64,000 nt of DNA from NCBI RefSeq assembly GCF_010994035.1, contig NZ_WIXN01000007.1, forward strand, positions 1 to 64,000, in the 5' to 3' direction. Position numbers and translations under genes: made by a program. This stretch comes from Virgibacillus aidingensis. GTDB taxonomy: Bacteria; Bacillota; Bacilli; Bacillales; Amphibacillaceae. Every line of letters starts with the position of its first letter. Positions within the stretch are counted from its first letter, which is position 1. The notes beneath the pieces are model-generated. The model worked only from the letters and a program-made list of their open reading frames with translations. It did no database searches and was not told the DNA's origin. This document shows positions 41,048-51,172 of the stretch, one piece after another.

Positions 41048-41077
41048 ATTATAATTCATCGGTTTTTCAAGTGTCAA
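41048..41077 (-). promoter_or_regulatory. Sigma-A promoter of the doeA-like gene
   Basis: Minus strand TTGACA (41072-41077), 18-base spacer, TATAAT (41048-41053): consensus in both hexamers. The start codon is ~260 bases downstream, leaving a long leader in which I see no further structure. Confidence 0.85.
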
Positions 41078-41165
41078 TCTTTTTTTTCGTTTTTTTAAAT
41101 ACTTTTTCAATTCAATTAAACAAACAACTATTTTATCTATTTTATTCCCGCAATATCAGACTAAA

Positions 41166-41196
41166 AAACACACAGATTAAAAAAATCCGTGTGTTT
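41166..41196. terminator. Terminator of the aldo/keto reductase gene
   Basis: AAACACACAGATT and AATCCGTGTGTTT form a 13-base stem with one mismatch around an A-rich loop, 18 bp past the stop on the minus strand. Confidence 0.75.
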
Positions 41197-41213
41197 CTTC
41201 CAGCTTAAAGCAA

Positions 41214-42041
41214 TCAATCGAAACTTTCCGGGTTTGTGCCGGCCCGGTCATTTTTATTCAATCCCTGAATCTGTTTCATTTCATCCTCAGTCAACGAAAA
41301 ATCAAAAATATCCGCATTCTCTTCTATCCGCTTATCCGTAATTGTTTTTGGAATTGTAATAACTTTGTTTTGTACGTCCCACCGCAAAATCACCTGTGCA
41401 GCGGTTTTGTTATATTTTTCCCCAATCTCTTCTAACACCGGTTCATCTAAAAGCTGTCCCCTTTTCAGCGGTGACCATGCCTCAAGCTGAATCCCTTCCC
41501 GCCTGCAAAAAGCATGCAGCTCCTCCTGTGTCAAATGGGGATGATATTCCACTTGGTCAACAGCAGGCTTCACTTCACATCCATCCATCAAATGCTGCAG
41601 ATGATGAATATGAAAATTACTAACCCCAATGGCTTTTACCCTTTCATCTTTATAAAGCTTTTCCAATGCCCGCCATGTTTCCTTATACATTCCTTTTACC
41701 GGCCAATGAATTAAATAAAGATCCAGGTAATCAGTTTGCAGATTTTCCAGGCTTTCCTCAAATGCTTTTAAGGTGTTCTCATAGCCCTGCTGGTCATTCC
41801 ACACCTTTGATGTGATAAAAATATCATCCCTTGGCACCCGGGAATCCTTTACAGCTTGACCTACTCCTTTTTCATTAAAATAATAAGATGCAGTGTCTAT
41901 GCTCCTGTAACCCGTCTCCAGCGCAGTATTCACTGCCTGGTACACAACATCCCCATCTTCCACCTTATACACACCGAGACCAAATCCCGGCATTCTCACT
42001 CCATTATTTAAAGTAATGGTATCCTGCAGATGTGTGATCAT
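41214..42041 (-). CDS. Aldo/keto reductase
   Basis: 275 aa TIM-barrel NADPH oxidoreductase of the AKR5 type. Tetrad: Asp and Tyr in SIDTASYYFNEKGVG, Lys in TSKVWNDQQG, His in YLIHWPVKG; also GVSNFHIHHL and IPKTITDKRIEEN (NADPH phosphate binding). Substrate unknown; many homologues reduce methylglyoxal or diketones. ATG 42041 after TTGGAGGAATAATT. Monocistronic. Confidence 0.93.
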   Translation of the reverse strand: MITHLQDTITLNNGVRMPGFGLGVYKVEDGDVVYQAVNTALETGYRSIDTASYYFNEKGVGQAVKDSRVPRDDIFITSKVWNDQQGYENTLKAFEESLENLQTDYLDLYLIHWPVKGMYKETWRALEKLYKDERVKAIGVSNFHIHHLQHLMDGCEVKPAVDQVEYHPHLTQEELHAFCRREGIQLEAWSPLKRGQLLDEPVLEEIGEKYNKTAAQVILRWDVQNKVITIPKTITDKRIEENADIFDFSLTEDEMKQIQGLNKNDRAGTNPESFD

Positions 42042-42331
42042 AATTATTCCTCCAACTACATTGATTTAATTATTTTCCCTTTACCCGATAATTGACAGTC
42101 ATAGTGCCGGAATAGAGAATTTTTGTTTTATTGCCCGCACTCCCTGCTTTCACCCATTATATCATTTCATATTCTTCGGCTGAATAGCAAGAAAGAACCT
42201 GGAAGCAAGCAGCAGAAAAGTGTACACTATATGTTAACTTCTTATTTATTATTATTGAGTCTCTGCACCTTTATTACCGGATATTGCAGAGCAAATCTGT
42301 GAAACTGCTAAAACAAATGGGGGGATAATTT

Positions 42332-45001
42332 ATGCAGGAGTTTCCAACAGACATTACATTTTATTATCCTTGGCGCAGCTACCAGAAGGAAGTACTTCAA
42401 CACTTGGAGACACATCTCAACAATGGACATCTCCATTTGGTGGCACCGCCCGGTTCAGGAAAAACAGTTCTCGGTCTGGAGGTCATGCTGCGATTAAATA
42501 AACCTACATTAATTGTGGCCCCTACACTGGCGATCCGAAACCAGTGGGTAAACCGGTTCAGGGAACTTTTCTTGCAGGTTAAGAAAAAACCTGAATGGAT
42601 TTCCACTGACTTGTACGACCCAAAATTTATGACTGTTACGACATATCAGGGATTGCACGCTTTATTTAAAGAGGACGACAAGACGGAACCGGAAGAAAAT
42701 GTTATTGATGACGCAGAAGAAGAGATGGAACAGATCGTGCAATCAGAGAAAAAAACTTTCCGGGAAAAGTTTTTTCAGCAGCAGTTCGAAACCATTGTGC
42801 TTGATGAAGCCCATCATTTGCGGACAAGCTGGTGGAAAACTAGTCTTTATGTAAAAAACAAATTAAAAAACCCCGCTATTGTTGCTTTAACTGCCACGCC
42901 ACCGTATGATGTGGATCAATCAGAATGGGATAAATATATCGAATTATGCGGCCCGATTGACGAAGAAATAGAAGTTGCTGCACTTGTAAAGGAAGGAGAT
43001 CTCTGTCCCCATCAGGATTATGTATGGATGTCTGCTCCAACAAAGAAAGAAATGGGCCCTATAGATGCCTTTCACAAAGAGGCGGAAGAACTGAGAAAAG
43101 GACTTTTACATAATACTGCTTTTAAAACCCTGATCGAAACACACCCATGGATGCAATCAGAAAAGTATGTGGAAGAAAAACTCGGTAATCATGGTTACTT
43201 TATCAGTATGATTCTTTATTTAAAGGAAATTGGCAGCACACAATGGGAAATGCCCTTTGAATTAATCGATGAAAAAGCAAAACATCTCCCCTCCTTTGAC
43301 TTGGATTGGACGGAAGAGCTGCTGACGGCCCTCTTTTATCAGGATGAATTGGTAGATCCGGGAGAAGAACCCCTGAAAAGTATAAAAAAGCAATTGTCAA
43401 ATATCGGAGCACTTGAACACCGGAAAGTTAAATTGAACGCTACAAAATCAATGGAACGAACCTTATTACATAGTGCATCCAAGCTGGAAAGCATTAATAA
43501 AATTGTTTCCCTGGAAAGACAGGCGCAAGGGGATAAACTTCGGCTTGTCATTCTGGCAGACTATATTTATGCAGATGATTTGCCGAAAAACGCCGATGAA
43601 AAGAAACCGCTGATCCGGCTTGGTGTTATTCCCATATTTGAAAATATAAGAAAAGAACTTGGCAGCAGATGCAGACTTGGTGTATTAACAGGTTCCGTTG
43701 TCATTTTGCCCAGAGATATCATTCCTCTTCTGGAAAAACATCATCTGAGCTTCAACACAGAAACACTTCCCCATGACGCGGAATATGTGAAAGTGACCTG
43801 GCAGGGGACATCCCGGCAGTATATGGTCAGGGTTATTACCGATATTTTCTCCAAAGGAAAAATTGATGTATTGGTTGGCACGACAGCACTTCTTGGTGAA
43901 GGATGGGATGCTCCAAGTGTAAATACGCTTATCCTCGCCTCTTATGTCGGTACATTTATGCTGACCAACCAGATGAGGGGACGTGCCATTCGCACCGAGC
44001 CCGGCAATCCTGACAAGACAGCGAATATCTGGCACCTTATTTGCGTGGATCCAAAATCTGCAGATGGCGGTTATGATTTTCACGCTTTGAAAAGGCGGTT
44101 CCGTTCTTTGTCAGGACTGGATGAAGAGCTGCCATTGATTGTTTCCGGTCTGAACCGGCTTCGTCTTCCTGTCCGGCAATTTACCAGGGATGAAATACTG
44201 ACAGTCAATAATGAAATGACAGGCAGAGCCACAAACCGAAAACGTCTGTTCTCACGCTGGCAGGAAGCTGTAAATAAAGGAGAAGAAAAGCGGGAAGAAG
44301 CACTGGTGGATCCATCTGCAGTACCGAGACCTTTTGTTTTTCGCAATACATTAAAATCGTTGTTGACCATTACCCTCGTTACAGTTATTAACGTCCTAAG
44401 GGGGATGGGCAACCAGCAGCATCACTATCGGCAGTCGGATGATCTGATTATTCAATTGATCGCAGGATTGATCATCGGGATTATTTTATCCAGTCCCTTC
44501 TGGTGGAAGGCACTGAAAATTTTTATCAAAAATGCTTCGGTAGAATCCAGCATGAGAGAAATAGGAAATTCCGTTTACCACACTTTATATAAACTGGACC
44601 TGATTCAAACACCCATTTCCCAGAATAAAGTGTATGCTGATGCGTCCCCTGATGGTGAAGTGGTATGTTACCTTGAAAATGGTACAAAGCATGAACAGAA
44701 GTTATTTCTGCAATCTTTACAGGAAATTGTTGATCCAATTGAAAATCCCCGTTACCTGCTGCACCGGAAATCCGGCAGCCGATTGTGGGTCCGTCATGAC
44801 TATCATGCCATACCGGAAGAAATAGGCCGAAGAAAAGAAAATGCAGAAACCTTGCTGGCGGAATGGAAAAAAAGAGTCGGTCAAGCCGAACTCATCTACA
44901 CCAGAACGCCCGAGGGAAGAAAAAAGTTATTAAAGGCCCGCGTCCGCGCCATGTCCGGCCAGTTCGTCAAACGATCAGAGCGGATCAGTGTATGGAGATG
45001 A
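42332..45001 (+). CDS. SF2 DEAH-type helicase with predicted C-terminal transmembrane hairpin
   Basis: 889 aa. Walker A APPGSGKTVLG (GSGKT 41-45), DEAH at 158-161, motif III LTATP at ~186-190, a helicase C domain with VGTTALLGEGWDAPSVN and arginine-finger motif NQMRGRAIRTEPGN (~545-558). After a charged linker come two hydrophobic helices (about 674-690 and 706-729), then ~150 mostly charged residues rich in Lys/Arg. Family resembles XPB/SSL2-like ATPases, but I know no housekeeping gene with this tail. ATG after GGGGGGATAATT. It stands alone, with ordinary genes each side. Role unknown; nucleic-acid remodelling at the membrane or defence are guesses. Confidence 0.82.
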   Translation: MQEFPTDITFYYPWRSYQKEVLQHLETHLNNGHLHLVAPPGSGKTVLGLEVMLRLNKPTLIVAPTLAIRNQWVNRFRELFLQVKKKPEWISTDLYDPKFMTVTTYQGLHALFKEDDKTEPEENVIDDAEEEMEQIVQSEKKTFREKFFQQQFETIVLDEAHHLRTSWWKTSLYVKNKLKNPAIVALTATPPYDVDQSEWDKYIELCGPIDEEIEVAALVKEGDLCPHQDYVWMSAPTKKEMGPIDAFHKEAEELRKGLLHNTAFKTLIETHPWMQSEKYVEEKLGNHGYFISMILYLKEIGSTQWEMPFELIDEKAKHLPSFDLDWTEELLTALFYQDELVDPGEEPLKSIKKQLSNIGALEHRKVKLNATKSMERTLLHSASKLESINKIVSLERQAQGDKLRLVILADYIYADDLPKNADEKKPLIRLGVIPIFENIRKELGSRCRLGVLTGSVVILPRDIIPLLEKHHLSFNTETLPHDAEYVKVTWQGTSRQYMVRVITDIFSKGKIDVLVGTTALLGEGWDAPSVNTLILASYVGTFMLTNQMRGRAIRTEPGNPDKTANIWHLICVDPKSADGGYDFHALKRRFRSLSGLDEELPLIVSGLNRLRLPVRQFTRDEILTVNNEMTGRATNRKRLFSRWQEAVNKGEEKREEALVDPSAVPRPFVFRNTLKSLLTITLVTVINVLRGMGNQQHHYRQSDDLIIQLIAGLIIGIILSSPFWWKALKIFIKNASVESSMREIGNSVYHTLYKLDLIQTPISQNKVYADASPDGEVVCYLENGTKHEQKLFLQSLQEIVDPIENPRYLLHRKSGSRLWVRHDYHAIPEEIGRRKENAETLLAEWKKRVGQAELIYTRTPEGRKKLLKARVRAMSGQFVKRSERISVWR

Positions 45002-45418
45002 TTTTTGACAACACGGAACTCCCATTTTACACATGTATAATAACATCTTGATTGCTCCCGGATCGGAAAGTCCCGATCAGGGAGTTTTATTTTAGCGGTT
45101 TTAACACGTATGCGCCATATATAAAATGTACCTTAGTTATATCCAGAAACAAACACTATAATGCCTGTTCAGACGCCGTACAGACTGTACTGGATGTTTT
45201 TTCCACAACTCGTGCCAGGCAATTCCGTATTCATTTTTTCAAAATGAGCGTCTTTGCGCTCATACCGCCGGGACGGGGTTAAAACCTTTTACTGAGGCAA
45301 AAATTTCACAGAACCCTAAAGTTATAAAATTCCCCATCAGCAGATAGCCGGTTTTCCACGTGTACCGTCTTACCATTCAGGGTATAGATAAACCTAGCAA
45401 TAGAACAAGAGGTGTACT
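45002..45418. other. Intergenic region before the antiporter gene
   Basis: Besides the terminator at 45055 it holds AT-rich DNA and the presumed antiporter promoter. No gene is credible here. Confidence 0.4.
45055..45092 (+). terminator. Terminator of the helicase gene
   Basis: CTCCC-G-GATCGG pairs with CCGATC-A-GGGAG, followed by TTTTATTTT. Confidence 0.85.
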
Positions 45419-46909
45419 ATGCTGGAACAGATACTTAATTCCAATCTGATCATTCTTGCTATTTCGATTATCCTGATCACCAGCATTCTCAGTGTCCAAT
45501 TTTCCGTGAGAATTAACGCACCCTCCCTCATCTTTTTTATTTCTTTAGGGATGATTGTCGGCGGAGAACTGCTGGGTCTGGTTTCATTTGATGATCCGGC
45601 AATTGCACAGCTGATCGGCATGATGGCACTCGTCATCATTCTTTTTGATGGCGGCATGAAAACAAATTGGCAGACTATCCGGCCGGTAGCTTTTCCCGCA
45701 CTTTCCCTTGCAACAATAGGAGTATTCATCACGAGCATTATTCTGGGAGCTGCTGCTAAATTGATTTTTGACTTTTCCTGGCCGGAAGCTCTGCTGATGG
45801 GAGCTATCGTCGGCTCGACAGACGCTGCAGCTGTATTTGCTATGCTTCAGGGAAGAAACATTACAAAAAGACTGGAGGCAACCCTGGAAGCAGAATCGGG
45901 TGCAAATGACCCGATGGCCGTATTTTTAACTACTTCCTTTATCGCAATGATTACAGCGGAAGGTAACGGCATAATAGCGCTTATTTGGGATTTCTTCTGG
46001 CAGATGGGGATCGCGCTGCTCCTCGGGCTGTTTATCGGAAAACTCGGCAGCAAAGCATTATACCGGATTACCCTTTCTTCCAGTGGATTATATCCATTGC
46101 TCGCGATCTCCTTTGCCTTTTTTGCCTTCAGTGTAAGCGAGCTTGCCAATGCGAGCGGACTGCTTGCGGTTTACGTGAGTGCGATAGTGATCGGAAACTC
46201 AGGGTTAAAACAGCGAAACGCAATCCTTCGTTTTAATGAAGGATTTACCTGGATCGCACAAATTGGCTTATTTTTCATACTTGGACTCATTGTGATCCCG
46301 AGTGATTTGTTTTCCATACCCATTATTTTACAGGGATTGCTGCTGTCAGTAATACTTATGCTGGCAGCACGCCCGATCGCTGTATTCATCTCTGTAGCTG
46401 GAATGAAATTCAGTCTCAAGGAAAAAGTATTTCTCTCCTGGGCAGGGTTACGGGGAGCTGTACCGATTGTATTGGCACTTTTTCCGATGCTTGCAGGACT
46501 GGAATACAGCCAGCTGTATTTCAATATCATTTTCTTTATCGTATTAACTTCTGTAGTTATTCAGGGATCAACGATGCAGTTTGCAGCAAATAAACTTGGG
46601 CTTGTTACTTCGGATGATGCCATCCCGCTGCATACAATGGATTTACTATCTGTTGGCAAAAAGGACTTGGAAATTGTGGAATACTTTATTAATGATAAGC
46701 ATATTGTGACCGGGAAAAGTATTAAACAGATTGAGCTTCCGGATAAAGCAAATATCATTCTGATTATCCGCCATGGAGAAACGATCCCGCCAACTGCGGA
46801 GACGGTGCTTCAAAAAGAAGATATACTTTATATTCTTGTACCTGATGATGAGATGGAGATTTTGAACAAAAAATTAGCGGCCAATTCCCCTTCAAATGGT
46901 GAAGGATAG
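45419..46909 (+). CDS. Cation/proton antiporter, NhaP2/CvrA (CPA1-like) with TrkA-C domain
   Basis: 496 aa. About 12-13 TM helices containing MALVIILFDGGMKTNW, MGAIVGSTDAAAVFAML and the paired acidic motif EAESGANDPMAVFLT, then a cytoplasmic RCK_C/TrkA-C domain from about residue 410 (DLEIVEYFINDKHIVTGKSI...LVPDDEME). K+/H+ exchange is likeliest, useful for a salt-tolerant cell. ATG 45419 after AGAGGTG. An 8-bp inverted repeat TTAGCGGC/GCCGCTAA overlaps the stop. Confidence 0.88.
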   Translation: MLEQILNSNLIILAISIILITSILSVQFSVRINAPSLIFFISLGMIVGGELLGLVSFDDPAIAQLIGMMALVIILFDGGMKTNWQTIRPVAFPALSLATIGVFITSIILGAAAKLIFDFSWPEALLMGAIVGSTDAAAVFAMLQGRNITKRLEATLEAESGANDPMAVFLTTSFIAMITAEGNGIIALIWDFFWQMGIALLLGLFIGKLGSKALYRITLSSSGLYPLLAISFAFFAFSVSELANASGLLAVYVSAIVIGNSGLKQRNAILRFNEGFTWIAQIGLFFILGLIVIPSDLFSIPIILQGLLLSVILMLAARPIAVFISVAGMKFSLKEKVFLSWAGLRGAVPIVLALFPMLAGLEYSQLYFNIIFFIVLTSVVIQGSTMQFAANKLGLVTSDDAIPLHTMDLLSVGKKDLEIVEYFINDKHIVTGKSIKQIELPDKANIILIIRHGETIPPTAETVLQKEDILYILVPDDEMEILNKKLAANSPSNGEG

Positions 46910-47060
46910 CCGCTAAGACCTTCATTCTCCCTGCTTGCCAATATACCTTTTATTATCCTGCAGTTAAGTAATCACAACTAAATGGTCAACTTTTACGGGA
47001 ACTGTACAGCAAGTAATTAGCCTTTTTTCAAGATGAGAAATGCTTCGTCAAAATTTCATC

Positions 47061-48464
47061 TCACCCTATATAAACCCGTGTCTGAACATATATCTGTACT
47101 ACCATATACAATGCCAGGGCATATTTCCAGTTGAACCGGATCCCATTTGTGAAACCGGATAATCCGTTAGAACCGCTTAGCGTAATAATAGGCATAATCA
47201 GCGGTGAAAGCAAAATGGAAATCGCACTTCCTGACGTCACTGCCAGCACAATTAATTCCGGCTCATACGGTAAGTGGATGCTTCCCAGAATTCCTCCCAC
47301 AAGGACGAGTACAGTTAATGGACCCAGGCCAAAAAAGCCAAGAACGATAATAATAAATGGAAGAAAATAAAGCAGATTTAAAAATGGCACCATTTCCTGC
47401 AGCGTATAAATACCATCCACTACCGTTTGCGCAAATGCCGTCTGGTTCAGTGAAAATATCAGCATACCTGCACCAAGCATTACGGAAAGCTGGTAGGATT
47501 GCTGAGTAATTTTATGCTGCATATGCGTTTTGACATCCGCATAAAAGTGATTCATTCTGCCTTTTCCAATAAAATAAACGATCGTCCAAACAATAATGGT
47601 TAAAGGAATGAGAATCAGCAGCTCAATATCCAAAAGACTATAAAGAAGAAAAATCGTTCCAAACAATGATATAAATAAAACGGCAAATTCAATTACGTTT
47701 TTATTTGTTTCCTTTTGGTTAACCGATTCCCGAAGTACTTCATCAATTTCACTCTGCAGCCCCGCTGTTAAATCCACCCCGGATCTTTTTTCCTCAAAAA
47801 AGGAAAAAATGACAGCCAGAACAACGCCAATACCTGCCATCAGCATCCCCTGTAAAATAGATATAAACAAGGAGGCTTCCATGACATCAACTACAAATAC
47901 AAAGCTGGGAATACTAATCACCCATAAAGTAGATAAAGCAAATCCGCGCAGGAGTGCTGTTCCTTTAAATTTTTCCCACGCCTCTCCTTTTTCATCCTTT
48001 AAAATCATTGTGACAAACTGATACATCATCGGAATTGCACCAAATAAAAGGAAATAGGCAATAATTTGAGTGAAGGTAACCATCCCGGCATAAAACTTCC
48101 TGCTTGAATCCAGCAATTTATGCCCGAAAACAACAATTGCTTCCATATAGAATTCCTCTTTTAATACCCAGCTGATCATCGGTACAACAATAAGCAGCCC
48201 AATCACATTGCTCATCTGCAAAAGCCCGCCTGTAAAGCCGTAAAGCAGTTCGGTATCTGAAATCAGGAATATAATAAATCCGCTTAAGAATAGTGTTAAA
48301 GGCAATTTGAAACGGCTGATTTTATAGTTTACAAGTGCAAACGCAAATAATGCCAATCCGCTGAACATCAAAACAAGCAATAGTACTTCGTTTTCAAAAA
48401 AATAAGTAATAAAATGTAAAAGTGCATATACACTTACTGCAATACTTAATCCCCATTTGTGCAT
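47061..48464 (-). CDS. Polytopic membrane protein, possible ion/organic-anion transporter
   Basis: 467 aa, about 12 hydrophobic helices, with one longer cytoplasmic stretch (EEKRSGVDLTAGLQSEIDEVLRESVNQKE, ~residues 222-250). The late region GPLTVLVLVGGIL...SGSAISILLSPLIMPIITLSGSNGLSG resembles the re-entrant loops of ion-transporter superfamily permeases. I do not recognise a specific family. ATG 48464. Possibly co-transcribed with the small membrane protein upstream. Confidence 0.75.
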   Translation of the reverse strand: MHKWGLSIAVSVYALLHFITYFFENEVLLLVLMFSGLALFAFALVNYKISRFKLPLTLFLSGFIIFLISDTELLYGFTGGLLQMSNVIGLLIVVPMISWVLKEEFYMEAIVVFGHKLLDSSRKFYAGMVTFTQIIAYFLLFGAIPMMYQFVTMILKDEKGEAWEKFKGTALLRGFALSTLWVISIPSFVFVVDVMEASLFISILQGMLMAGIGVVLAVIFSFFEEKRSGVDLTAGLQSEIDEVLRESVNQKETNKNVIEFAVLFISLFGTIFLLYSLLDIELLILIPLTIIVWTIVYFIGKGRMNHFYADVKTHMQHKITQQSYQLSVMLGAGMLIFSLNQTAFAQTVVDGIYTLQEMVPFLNLLYFLPFIIIVLGFFGLGPLTVLVLVGGILGSIHLPYEPELIVLAVTSGSAISILLSPLIMPIITLSGSNGLSGFTNGIRFNWKYALALYMVVQIYVQTRVYIG

Positions 48465-48588
48465 TGATTCTTTTCTCCCTGGTCAACTTTCTCTATATCC
48501 AAGGATAAACTATATGTAGAAATATAGAAAGGTTTCAGTTTTAAGAGAGAAGCAAATTTGCCCATAATAAAAGCTGCATGTCTTTCTG

Positions 48589-48822
48589 TCATCCAATGAT
48601 AAACCCTTGTATAACTACAAACAGCAAGAAAAGAAATACTAATAGACTCGCAACCCCCAGCCATGTTTTTTTCTCCTGAAATGCCATGATACCAATCACC
48701 AGCATTAAGAGTGAAACGGCTAGTAACGTGAAAGGAAATACATTCATATTGTTTGTCAGTAAACTAAACAAAGATAATACTATCACGATCATGGCAAGTA
48801 CTGTTCTGGCTTGTTTCAGCAA
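48589..48822 (-). CDS. Small membrane protein, DUF3953-like
   Basis: 77 aa with three hydrophobic helices (5-25, 28-46, 54-76) separated by a short QEKKTW loop. Start TTG at 48822 with AAAGGGGGG upstream. The size and pattern match DUF3953 proteins of Bacillus. Function unknown. An overlapping frame at 48446-48664 is a shadow. Confidence 0.65.
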   Translation of the reverse strand: MLKQARTVLAMIVIVLSLFSLLTNNMNVFPFTLLAVSLLMLVIGIMAFQEKKTWLGVASLLVFLFLLFVVIQGFIIG

Positions 48823-48909
48823 CTCGATCCCCCCTTTGTAGTTATCTGTATCCGGCTCATTCCGGCAATAAGTCCATTCGTTCCTGCATATGGACTGCTT
48901 TCTGAAAAA

Positions 48910-49953
48910 TTAGTTTTCCATATTCATTTTCTGTAAAACATTTAATTTAAAGGCTGGTTTAATGATGCCAATTTTTTCATCTCTTGCATTCAGCACAGGG
49001 GCATGATAATAATCAGCCAAATGATCCCAAATGGACGCATCTCCAATATGGAGCTGTCTTAAAACTTCCATGGACGCAACGCTTGTCCCTCTGGCATTTC
49101 CGTCATCTATCTTTACAGCTACACCAACTCCGGTATCTCTGTCTCCAAAGCAATGAACTCCTTCCGCCCCACCTTTTGCAGCAATTCTGCCCCGAAATAT
49201 ATTCATCAAATCAGTATCAAAACGTTTTGTTCCTGCAACCATTTCCGGGTAATTGGCCATGGCATCTCTGATTCGCTTGAGTGCATCTCTTCTCTCCCCG
49301 GAACCAGTTGCCCAATCATCCGGTGCAGCAAGCCTGCTGAATGCTCGTGCCAGCTGGATAAGTGGAATTCTATGTACAGGCACCCCGCAGCCATCCACTG
49401 ATGTTTTAATATCTTCTTTGGCAACATCACTCACATTGGAAATGACCTCCATAATCTGCTGCTGATATGGGTGCGATAACTCCCGGTATGAAGCAACGTC
49501 CATGTTTTGCTGCTGAACTCCCGCCAGCATTCCGGCATGTTTTCCGGAACAATTACTGTAGAGCGGCGTTAACTGTCTTCCCTCACGCATTAATTGATTA
49601 TAGCTGTCGATATCTCTGGGAATATGCGTGCCGCACTGCAAATCATTTTCTTCCAAACCGATTTTTCGTAAAACCTCTGCTACTGCGCTTCGATGAAATG
49701 GCTCTCCGCTATGGCTTGCACAAAATAAAGATAGTTCCCTGTCTGTTAAGTTATATGCCTCCAATGCACGTGACTCAACAACCGGTACTGCCTGAAATGG
49801 CTTCATGGATGAGCGGGCAAAGGTCAGCCTGTTCGGATCCCCATAATAGGCCAGCAAATCTCCTTTTACAGAAACCACAGCGATATGGACATCATGGGCA
49901 CTTTCCACATAGTCTCCCCGGTACACTTGAATCGGTTTTAATGTAGAATTCAT
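48910..49953 (-). CDS. L-asparaginase II family protein
   Basis: 347 aa Asparaginase_II (thermolabile, plant/Rhizobium etli-like) rather than the AnsA/B type. Motifs: RSSMKPFQAVPVVES, FCASHSGEPFHRSAVAEVL, YSNCSGKHAGMLAG, SVDGCGVPVHRIPL, GRIAAKGGAEGVHCFG. Serine-Lys pairs typical of this class are visible. Cleaves asparagine to aspartate and ammonia in the cytoplasm. ATG 49953 after GGGGAGGACG. Confidence 0.9.
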   Translation of the reverse strand: MNSTLKPIQVYRGDYVESAHDVHIAVVSVKGDLLAYYGDPNRLTFARSSMKPFQAVPVVESRALEAYNLTDRELSLFCASHSGEPFHRSAVAEVLRKIGLEENDLQCGTHIPRDIDSYNQLMREGRQLTPLYSNCSGKHAGMLAGVQQQNMDVASYRELSHPYQQQIMEVISNVSDVAKEDIKTSVDGCGVPVHRIPLIQLARAFSRLAAPDDWATGSGERRDALKRIRDAMANYPEMVAGTKRFDTDLMNIFRGRIAAKGGAEGVHCFGDRDTGVGVAVKIDDGNARGTSVASMEVLRQLHIGDASIWDHLADYYHAPVLNARDEKIGIIKPAFKLNVLQKMNMEN

Positions 49954-51172
49954 CTTTTTCGTCCTCCCCTTTTTGATTATCTTTCCAAGTTAATGGTATT
50001 CCTGAAATTGCATTTCATTTATTTAGTACCCGTTTACTGTCTTGAGATGCGATGCTTCATAATTCGGTATGAAGATTGCACTGCAAAACATAAAGCTAAT
50101 GGAAAATAGACTTTTTAGATGTGAATCTAAAAATAGAATGACAGTATACGAGTATTATAAATTAACCAAAAGCCTGAAGTAAGAGAGCTGCGATAACTAA
50201 TATTCCGGTTTTCCGCATCCTGCTTTTTTACGGTTGAAGATATTTTCTTAGTATTTACTTTATCATAAGTCATGTTGTATGGATATGTATGTGTTATGAT
50301 GCGGAAAATTATTTCTGCAAATATTTGTATGCGGCATCAGTAAAGATTACAGAAAGTAAGCCAAGTATTTCCCAGGAAATATATTGTCGAATTTAAATGC
50401 GGTTTTGAATTAAAGGAAAAAGAGCAGCCCGGGGATGAACTGCTCTTTAAGTTGAGGATAATTTGAGGATACATTTGAAAAGTTAAAGCCTTTTCAAGCG
50501 TGGAAATAATTGAGTTGAAAGTGACGTTATTTACGTTTGTTACGGGACAATTATCCCCTTTTTAATTTGTCTCCGACACGTATTACTAAAGTCACAATTA
50601 ATCCTCTTTTTTGTTTTATCTAGTTCTATTATCCTATTTATATCAACTGGCAGAAAAAAAGTCTAATAGCCGTTTTTGATTTTTGGTTATGGATTCGACA
50701 AAAATCCGAGAAGAAATTATCCATTTCGACAAGTGTTTTCGTAAAATCCAGCTAGTTTTGCTTACCAAAATTGGATTTCAGCATTTTGTTCGACAAATTA
50801 CTACAAAAGCGTTTGTCATTAGACTAAATAGCCTTTATGAATGTTTTCCTGCTTGATTAATTCCTGCCATTGCCTTAGTTATTGTTTAAATAAAATGACA
50901 CCGGCAGCAAACCCTTTAGTATTTCGTTGATATTTTACGTTTTTTTCTTCCTTACTTCCCAGTTTGTTTACTATTTAACCAGTAAAATTATTCAAGTGTA
51001 AGATAATATATATTCTCTTCTGCCTTATTGCTAATAATCTGAGAAAGTCAACATCCATATGCCAGATCCTGGCAGCATAATATTAATCACAACGAAATAA
51101 AATATAATGTGATTCCCTCTTCGATTATATAAAGGGGTGTGAAGGATGATGAATGTTTGCGTATTTTTCCAA
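49954..51172. other. Gene-poor intergenic stretch
   Basis: AT-rich, no convincing ORF. It holds a perfect inverted repeat TTTTTAGAT/ATCTAAAAA at 50112-50133 and a terminator at 50421. Scattered runs such as ATTCGACAAAA near 50692 and 50789 look like decayed non-coding DNA. A short plus frame at 51146-51370 is antisense to pseudogene remains. Confidence 0.45.
50417..50450. terminator. Isolated terminator-like hairpin
   Basis: AAAAAGAGCAG and CTGCTCTTT form a stem with loop CCCGGGGATGAA. No intact gene leads into it, so it may mark a lost gene. Confidence 0.6.
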
